Shown here: piece after piece, positions 1 to 6,700 of the stretch
Layout of the letters: every line of letters starts with the position of its first letter
How positions within the stretch are numbered: the stretch's first letter is position 1
From: a virus
IMG/VR virus record: IMGVR_UViG_3300035193_000053
Span: 1-45,893 of that record
Strand: one strand, 5' to 3'
DNA: 45,893 nucleotides
Program-made: the position numbers and the translations under genes
The notes under the pieces: generated by a model
The model's database searches: none
Told to the model about the DNA's origin: nothing
Seen by the model: only the letters and a program-made list of their open reading frames with translations

Positions 1-6
1 GCTAAT

Positions 7-237
7 ATGGCCAAAATAGGGGGGCCTGTACGGGCGGACGGCAAAAAACTAAAGCCAACGAGCTGGCAACCGCCTAATATAAAAGGAGCGATTCAGGGGC
101 TTTTGGAAATGACGAAAAACGGAATAATGATATCACCATTCAAGTGCACAAAATGCGGTTTCACATGGAGCGAAACGAAGACAGAATATGGAACAACATG
201 TCCACGTTGTCAATCAGAATCTGCGGTGACCTTGTAG
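7..237 (+). CDS. Small zinc-ribbon protein, 5' end uncertain
   Basis: This encodes 76 residues ending in a zinc ribbon: CTKCGFTW near residues 47-54, then CPRC near 66-69, a typical four-cysteine pair of knuckles. The reading frame is open back to base 1, so the true start may lie outside the window. A later ATG at about 109 or 127 would leave only the ribbon. It heads a run of small cysteine-rich genes on the + strand. The fold is visible, but the function (DNA, RNA or protein binding) is not. Confidence 0.6.
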   Translation: MAKIGGPVRADGKKLKPTSWQPPNIKGAIQGLLEMTKNGIMISPFKCTKCGFTWSETKTEYGTTCPRCQSESAVTL

Positions 238-251
238 AAAAAAAACAAAAG

Positions 252-270
252 CTGTTAAGAATGTTAACAG
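252..270 (+). repeat. Operator-like palindrome, copy A
   Basis: CTGTTAAGAATGTTAACAG has 7-bp inverted arms around a 5-base centre. It is identical to the reverse complement of copy E (30706-30724). It lies just upstream of the AAGGAG ribosome site (281-286) of the gene starting at 294. It is one of six copies of the consensus nTGTTARnAnTGTTAACAG. Confidence 0.75.
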
Positions 271-293
271 GATTTGACAAAAGGAGAATGATT

Positions 294-674
294 GTGAATA
301 GGTCATGTAATACGTGCATACACCTTTTAGTGTGTAATCTAATGCAAAGTTTTGAATCCAAGTCAATCTATTTTCTTGAATCATCAGAGGGGGAGATATG
401 GCCTCTTGAAAAGATTCGTATTGTAATAGCTGAGTCTTGCAAACATTATGAAGAGAGGGAGGAAACAAAAGAAATACTAAAAAGAGCAGAAAAGTCTTGT
501 GACATATGCAATCTTTTTGATACATGTTCATACAGACTCGGTTTTGAAATACATACTCGTATCGACATCAGAAAGAAATCTTCAGAGAAAATGTCCTTAG
601 GAACAGAACTTCAAGAAGCATGGAGACTCATGGCCAAAGATTGTATGGCTTTTAGAGAAAGAGATTGCACGTGA
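294..674 (+). CDS. Cysteine-rich hypothetical protein
   Basis: The proposed start is GTG at 294, seven bases after AAGGAG (281-286). The in-frame ATG at 288 sits too close to that site. The 126-residue product has two cysteine clusters, CNTC near the N terminus and CDICNLFDTC in the second half, plus a single CKHY between them. This suggests metal binding. The motif style resembles the paralogous pair at 28117-28997, but I cannot show homology by eye. It ends in a GTGA overlap with the next gene. The function is unknown. Confidence 0.6.
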   Translation: MNRSCNTCIHLLVCNLMQSFESKSIYFLESSEGEIWPLEKIRIVIAESCKHYEEREETKEILKRAEKSCDICNLFDTCSYRLGFEIHTRIDIRKKSSEKMSLGTELQEAWRLMAKDCMAFRERDCT

Positions 675-1120
675 TCTACATAATAGTGATTTTAATATCA
701 AGTCTATATCCATCCCCTGAAATGACCTATAATGCAGTTGTTAAAGATCCGAATACGATCTCATTGTTGATTAAGAAATATGAACAGTACACTGGCAGGG
801 TCGGCGTAGGAATACTTTCACAATGGTGGACGTGGAAACATGATCCAAAAGCTGTTGGAGTACGAGGTATTAAGCCTGGACCGTGGCCGAGTTACCCACT
901 GCAGATGGGAGACATCAACCACGATCAACGGGTAGACCTTTTGGACTTTGCGATACTCTCAAGGCGTTATCCAACAGGTGGTATTGCAGGATCATATGTT
1001 CCTGTTGAACCGAACGTTCCACCTCAGCCTGTTATTAGAGAAACATCTGTTGATCCAAATAACTGGTCTCTTGAACAAAAGGGGTTATACATGCAATTGA
1101 TTATATTGTTAGGAGAATAA
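671..1120 (+). CDS. Exported protein with a dockerin-type calcium repeat
   Basis: The chosen start is GTG at 671, which overlaps the upstream TGA (GTGA). A TTG at 665 is the alternative. The 149-residue product starts with a hydrophobic stretch (IYIIVILISSLYP) that looks like a weak signal peptide or anchor. Around residues 78-98 it carries GDINHDQRVDLLDFAIL, the D-x-N-x-D-x-x-x-D calcium loop plus helix of a type I dockerin half-repeat. Only one half-repeat is present, whereas classical dockerins have two. Such motifs are abundant in Planctomycetes and cellulosome proteins and unusual in phages. A role in attaching something to the host surface or virion is inference. Confidence 0.6.
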   Translation: MIYIIVILISSLYPSPEMTYNAVVKDPNTISLLIKKYEQYTGRVGVGILSQWWTWKHDPKAVGVRGIKPGPWPSYPLQMGDINHDQRVDLLDFAILSRRYPTGGIAGSYVPVEPNVPPQPVIRETSVDPNNWSLEQKGLYMQLIILLGE

Positions 1121-1123
1121 CAT

Positions 1124-1453
1124 ATGACAATCGAAGAATACCCTAAATGTGATTGTGTGGACGAACATGGTCCAAACCCGGATTGCGGGAAATGTGGAGG
1201 GGATGGAACGTATGGACCTGTGAAAAACATTGAGATGAAACATTGTCAGTTTTGTGGATCACCTCATTATAATATATCAGTTGATACATTTCATGATGCA
1301 AAAGATCCGATCTTACAGATGGGTACTGTGTGGACAATAAAATGTTTGAAGTGTGGAATAAGAGCCAAAGCCTATACAAGAGATGAGGCAGTTTTAAAAT
1401 GGAATAATTTTAAGTTTGAGGAGAATGAACATGATAAAATTGGACCTCAGTAA
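1124..1453 (+). CDS. Lar-like (restriction-alleviation-type) zinc-ribbon protein
   Basis: The start is ATG 1124 with AGGAG at 1111-1115. The 109 residues fall in two parts. An N-terminal CDC...DCGKCGGDGTYGP resembles a DnaJ-type or zinc-finger repeat. A C-terminal ribbon has CQFCGSPHY, then IKCLKCGIRAKAYTRDEAVLKWNN. The CxFCG...C..CG...T.dEAv..WN pattern is that of the Lar restriction-alleviation family found on phages and prophages. Lar itself modulates type I restriction, and whether this one does is untested. The next gene starts inside its 3' end. Confidence 0.55.
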   Translation: MTIEEYPKCDCVDEHGPNPDCGKCGGDGTYGPVKNIEMKHCQFCGSPHYNISVDTFHDAKDPILQMGTVWTIKCLKCGIRAKAYTRDEAVLKWNNFKFEENEHDKIGPQ

Positions 1454-1721
1454 ATTTAATATATACAAGCACTGCTCCTGTGGGACCGTCTTTCTTGTCC
1501 CAAAAGATGTGCTTCCGCACTGTCCGGCATGTCATTGGATGAGAGACAGTCCTGTTAAATTAAAAGAACTTCCAGCTGAGTTTAGTCAAACCGAACACAA
1601 CCTATGCCCTTTAAAAATCTGTGACCACTCCAACGCTCCAAAGATATTAGGATCACGATGTCCGGATTGTGGAGGAATCTGTGTGCAATGGGAAGATGAT
1701 AAACATAAAAATATGGTTTAA
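1431..1721 (+). CDS. Double zinc-knuckle hypothetical protein
   Basis: The start is ATG 1431, seven bases after a GAGGAG site at 1418-1423, and it overlaps the previous gene by about 23 bases. The 96-residue protein has CSCGTVFLVPKDVLPHCPAC (residues about 14-33) and a second pair in the C-terminal third (CPDCGG). It is probably a structural-zinc protein. No catalytic motif is visible. It is part of the same + strand cassette as its neighbours. Confidence 0.65.
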   Translation: MIKLDLSKFNIYKHCSCGTVFLVPKDVLPHCPACHWMRDSPVKLKELPAEFSQTEHNLCPLKICDHSNAPKILGSRCPDCGGICVQWEDDKHKNMV

Positions 1722-1745
1722 CAACGAAACATAGAAAGGACTATT

Positions 1746-2063
1746 ATGGCATACCTGCATTGTCATTCATGTGGTTGGGAACAGGACGATTTCTACAGTG
1801 TCGATTATTATAATCCGGTCAATTCACTGAAAGACTGGATGTCAGACCTGTGCAACAGAGACATCGATGCGCCATTTACAAATTGTGCATCTTTTATTGC
1901 AGAGAATGGAAACCTTACGCTGCGTGAGGTGATTGCCCGCGAGTTTGAGAAATATGCAGACAATATACGAAATATGAAGTGGGTAACCAGCAAGCAATGG
2001 GAAAGGGACAAAGCGAACGCCGTATGTCCTAAGTGCGGAAGTCGAGAACTGGATGTCGACTGA
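1746..2063 (+). CDS. Zinc-ribbon hypothetical protein
   Basis: ATG 1746 follows an AAAGGA site. The 105-residue product has CHSCGW near residues 6-11 and CPKCGSRELDVD at the very C terminus, so the two knuckles are about 85 residues apart and flank a mostly helical middle. This split-ribbon layout would bring both ends together around one zinc ion. The function is unknown. It is the last gene before the convergent terminator. Confidence 0.65.
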   Translation: MAYLHCHSCGWEQDDFYSVDYYNPVNSLKDWMSDLCNRDIDAPFTNCASFIAENGNLTLREVIAREFEKYADNIRNMKWVTSKQWERDKANAVCPKCGSRELDVD

Positions 2064-2073
2064 GAAATAAAAA

Positions 2074-2101
2074 GGCCGGTCAGGTTCGCACCCTTGCGGC
2101 C
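2074..2101. terminator. Possible bidirectional terminator between convergent operons
   Basis: GGCCG (2074-2078) pairs with CGGCC (2097-2101). It is flanked by AAAAA on the left and TATAATAAT on the right, and sits between the + strand cassette and the leftward spike gene. The 18-base loop makes it moderate rather than strong. Confidence 0.45.
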
Positions 2102-2112
2102 TATAATAATGG

Positions 2113-3714
2113 TTAATTGTCAACCCGGCTCAATTCGATATAGTCATTATCCGCCTGGACATACAATACAAGCACATCATCCAGCGAAGCGGTCCATGCC
2201 GCTGACAGGTTAAAGTTACCTGAATCTGCGATGGTAGAGCTGCTGGTGTTGCTGCCGCCGATAATCGTTATGATCTGTCCGACATAAGGGTTGGACAGAT
2301 CTGTGATCGTCGTTGCCCCGCTATTGGCTGATGTAATAAATATGTTACCAGATGAGACATCGGGCGTGGTATCATCGGCGGCGATCGTTTTGGCACGGTC
2401 AAAATAGCCCAGATTCCCTTCATAGCGTGTACCGGCCGCGGCATCGTTGAGATTGGCCGACGTGCCGGCTCCGACAAGATAGTTATCTTTAATATAGCAA
2501 TTATCGCCCCCTGACAGAATGCGAATCCCGTACACCTGATCCGTCCCCGACGCGAAATAGTTATCGGCGAGGAAGGAGTTATCCCCGCTGCTGCCCACCG
2601 TAATTCCATTATCCGTCCCGCTTCCCGCACCTCCATTGTTTAACAACAGACAGCCTGACACGGAAGTATATGGACCGCTGACATAGATACCCGCTTCATT
2701 ATCATAGATGGTACAATCCGTAATACGAGTATAATCAGCGGCAGTTATGTAGATAGCACGACTGGCACTACTATAGATCGTACAGTTATCAATGCTCGCA
2801 TAATCACAATCCGTGCCTATAGCCACTCCATACCCGGTAGGATCATATACCTTTGTATCTCCGATCTGTAATCCGACCGTATCGGCGACGTCGATCGCAA
2901 TGCCACCGCTTTGATATATTGTACATGTATCTATGACACAATAATCGGAATTTGAGATGTCCAGGCCATTAACACCAGGAGAAACGGACTTACATGCGCT
3001 TATCGTGCAATGGTCTGAATCATGTAAAACATAGCTTCTATCAGCGGCAGAATATGAGGTGCAAAGCGAGAGTGTACATTGATTAGATCCATTATAGAAA
3101 ACTGTATCCTCACGCTTATTTCCCGAAAAATAACAGCCTTCTATGATTCCTTGTTCCACGTCGTTAAAATAGATGCCGTACCCGCTTTGTGCGTCGGCGT
3201 TTCCGACATTATAGATCCTACAGTTTAAGATCCTGATCCGATGACATGTTGTTATAAAATTCATGCCATAATGAAAATTACCCGTGCCGGTTTGATTTGA
3301 CATATTGCCATCGATTGTTACACCCTCTATGGTGACATCAGTGACATTTGTCCCTGTAAACCCTTTTACAACGGCATCACTGCTCGCCGCAAACTGGATG
3401 ATGGCTCCATAGCCGTTAACATGGTCTCCAGAATCAACGGTTAGACCAGTGTTAGCATTGGAAATCGAATAGGTCCCAGGAGCAAGTACAATGTTATCCG
3501 ACGCTGCCAGTGCCAAATTAATTTGTACATGGTCATCCGTGCCATCACACGAAAAATCGGATATGCTCCTGTATTCCTGGGCCGAATCGCTGGCCGCTAC
3601 CATGACATACGGGCCAAGTCGAGGTACAGGGTATGACGTCGACCGCCTCGGAATAACAACGTCGCCCAAACACGTGGACGCCAGTATGAGTAATAACATT
3701 ACAATCTTTTTCAT
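2113..3714 (-). CDS. Right-handed beta-helix tail-spike-like protein with signal peptide
   Basis: The 533-residue product has an AAAGGA ribosome site. It begins MKKIVMLLLILASTCLGDVV, a convincing Sec-type signal peptide, possibly with a lipobox-like cysteine at residue 15. Residues about 45-90 look like the head of a pectate-lyase-type helix (DGTDDHVQINLAL). About 15 turns follow with recurring C-T-I-Y / D-C-T-I / I-x-x-C rungs. The C-terminal part (SGNFNLSAAWTASLDDVLVL and on to IELSRVDN) matches the style of phage tail-spike ends. It is last in the late operon, so a polysaccharide-binding or cleaving spike is likely. The signal peptide is odd for a virion protein. The GC content looks higher than in neighbouring genes, suggesting recent acquisition. 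Confidence 0.7.
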   Translation of the reverse strand: MKKIVMLLLILASTCLGDVVIPRRSTSYPVPRLGPYVMVAASDSAQEYRSISDFSCDGTDDHVQINLALAASDNIVLAPGTYSISNANTGLTVDSGDHVNGYGAIIQFAASSDAVVKGFTGTNVTDVTIEGVTIDGNMSNQTGTGNFHYGMNFITTCHRIRILNCRIYNVGNADAQSGYGIYFNDVEQGIIEGCYFSGNKREDTVFYNGSNQCTLSLCTSYSAADRSYVLHDSDHCTISACKSVSPGVNGLDISNSDYCVIDTCTIYQSGGIAIDVADTVGLQIGDTKVYDPTGYGVAIGTDCDYASIDNCTIYSSASRAIYITAADYTRITDCTIYDNEAGIYVSGPYTSVSGCLLLNNGGAGSGTDNGITVGSSGDNSFLADNYFASGTDQVYGIRILSGGDNCYIKDNYLVGAGTSANLNDAAAGTRYEGNLGYFDRAKTIAADDTTPDVSSGNIFITSANSGATTITDLSNPYVGQIITIIGGSNTSSSTIADSGNFNLSAAWTASLDDVLVLYVQADNDYIELSRVDN

Positions 3715-3734
3715 AATCCTATCCTTTCAAACGA

Positions 3735-6700
3735 TTATCTTTCTGCCCTTTTTCCTGTTAAAAATCTTTGAAACAATTCTGGTGTTGTATAGTCCGACAT
3801 CTCTTTATATCTATCCTTTTCCTCCTCATAAGAACCAAAGACAACATGCTGAAACTTCTCAAGCATTGTTCTATCTGTGTTAAAAGGCTTTCCATGTGTT
3901 CTTTCATAATCTCTATTGAGATCGCTTAACAAAGCATTGTAAAAATTCTCATGCGATGTATCGTTCATATTCTCGTACATCGAGACATAGACATCAACAA
4001 GAGGAATCCACCATTCTAACATTGTCTTATCAACACCTTCTGCAATCTTGTGAGCAGTTTCAACGCTTAGACCATTCCGCTCTATCGTATCAGCGATGTC
4101 GTTAGTAATAAACTCCCATGTCTCCATTGCCTTAGAGAATCCTATGCTTAGAGGCGTGTATCCTACGACAGTGGATTCAAGTGCATAATCTTCTGGATCT
4201 CGATCCCCCATTAGAAAACGAGAAATTTCATGTGCCAGTCTAAGACCAATGAAAAGACCAGCGGCTGTTGTGAGTCCCTGATATATAGTAAGAGCATCTC
4301 CTCTTTTAACACCTCTTCCAAAAGGCTTTGCAGTGTTTTGTACAATTTGATCCACCATTCCTCGAGGATAAACTATGAGGCCTGATAACAATCTTCCTGC
4401 TCTACTTTGTTCAAAGAAGCTTCTTGCTCCTCGAGAGTATTTGAAGAATATATTCTCTGTCTTATACTTCGCGAAGAGATAAGAAAACTGCTCAAGATCG
4501 TTGTCCACGAGAAGTCTCTCAAGCTGGTTGATCTGAACCTCATTAAGATTATCAAGCTTGAGCCTGTTTCTTAGACGATTATAATCATGGGTCTTATTCT
4601 TATACTCATCTGCGTTTCTATAAGCAGCTTCGTGGAAAACAGGAAAAGCTATTCTGCGATCTATATCATCAGAGACAGTTATGATGGTCCCAGCCTTGTC
4701 GAGCATGAGAGATCCCATCGACTTAAAAGTTCCCATTGCTCCGAACTCATGCCCAAGACTCGCCTCTCGAAGAAGCATGAACTCATTCCTCATACTATTC
4801 TTTTGTGTAATGTACATCCAGTTTTCATTCATTGCTTTCGAGAGGAAAGGATTTCCCTTTCCACTGAGAACACGAACACCAGCTCTAAGAAGTTCCTCCT
4901 TTGAGAGGTGTCCGGCAATGTACAGGGGCTGCAAAACGTTTCTCACAAAGAAGTGAGCAGCCTTCTTTATTTGCAAAGGAAAAGATCTCCAGAACAGTTT
5001 ATTGACACCCTCAGCTATGCGAAGAAAAGTTCCTGAGATGTCAGAGCTATTACCTATTAGATTATTGCTCCATTGTGAAAGTCTATCAACGTCAGTCTTT
5101 GTAAGACCGGCCTCGTATGATATAGCCTGTAACCTGATGAAATTTTCCTTTATCTCATTTGCGATGAGCGACTTTTTCAGGTGCGTAAGAACAGCCTGAA
5201 TAACAGGTCTTTGAGCCTCTTTCGTCTGTGCATTCCTTGTATATATCTCAGATATCTTTGTCTCATCAAGAAGAGGAGTTTTCCCTACGACAGTGTTAAG
5301 CTCAGTGGGAGAAAGAATGGACGCTAAGAGCGTTGCTTGAGAAGCCTCTGAGGTAAAATAATATTCCTTTGTCCCAAAGGTCTCTCTTGATATCCAATCT
5401 CGAAGCTTTCCTTTTTCATAAGCATCTCTTCCTTCTTTCAAGATTCTATCAAGTTCATCCTTCTTCAGTCCTTTAGGTTGAAGCTGATTAGCCTCCTTCT
5501 TGAAAGAAGCTCTTACTCTATTGTCTGGATGTGTCTCAGCCATTAGCAAAGCTCTGTTCCATCTCCACCAACGAAGTTCCCTTATTGCATTAGCAGATGG
5601 ACCCTGTAGGATCTCATACATCTTATAATAAAGATCTTGCTGAAAAGGAGTCATCTTAGAAACAATCTTTTTTCTAAGTGCTTCATCCTGCTCATAAAGA
5701 GCTTCATTGATCAATGGTGTCTGAACTTTCTTGGAAGCAAGATCAAGAAGAGACATGCTCTTACCAGTAATTCTACCGGGCCTCTTAAGAACATTTGTAA
5801 CAATACCATAAGCCTCATGTTCTCCATACGTCGCTCCATTTTCTATGCTTTCTATTGTCGTATAAAAGGGAAGACCAGTTAAGACTTCCATCTCTGCTGC
5901 CATGTAACGAATATTTGCAAGATCATTTGTTACATCCTTCCTCTGTTTCTGTTTTTCTATTCTCTTTTCATCTTCAGAGAGTCTCTTGGAAACACGCTTT
6001 ATCCATTCACGATCCCGATCAATGAGCCTCTGTCTCACCTGCTTATCTTTCGTTGTATACCCACCATCAAGATAACGCTTTTTAAGAACAATGGAAGCTG
6101 CTCGATAATCTCCCTCAGCACTGTTAATAAGCCTTGACTTATCTTGAGAAGAGAGCATTAGATCATTGGACAAAGAGTCAAAAACAAATCTTGGATCTTC
6201 GACAAGATCTCCGACCCTGCGAACTTCTTCTGCATACTGATCTATCTCCTCGTCAGTAAGCCATCGCATAGAGTCTTTTCCAAACAGTCTCTGTTTTACA
6301 AGCTTTAGCTCTCCTGGAGACAGTTTAGCTTTTCTCTCCTCCTTGTGAGCATTCTTAAGCTTATCACTTCTTTCCTTTGATATCTTCTGAGGATCTTTCT
6401 TCGAGATGCGATTGTCAAGCTCTTTCTGAGCCTCAAGATCACCAGTATCAGCCATCTCAAGAAGCTTGTCATAAGACATTTTATCATACATAAACTGAAA
6501 GAAACCTTGATCGGAGAGAGGAATATGATCCTTATCTCCACTCCCTTGTTGAGCATATTTTGCAAAGAAGTCGTGACTCGTTTGTCTTGTTTCCTGAGCC
6601 TTTGCAAAAGCCTCGTAGCTCTGGGGAGGAGCTCCACTATCAAGCCATTTATCAAAGAAGTCGAAGAGTGCGATTTCATCTTTAGTTGACCTCTCGCGTA

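Noticed and set aside
2074-2101. tRNA-like GGTTCGCACCC segment
   Set aside because: No acceptor stem, anticodon arm or CCA context; it is simply the terminator hairpin loop.
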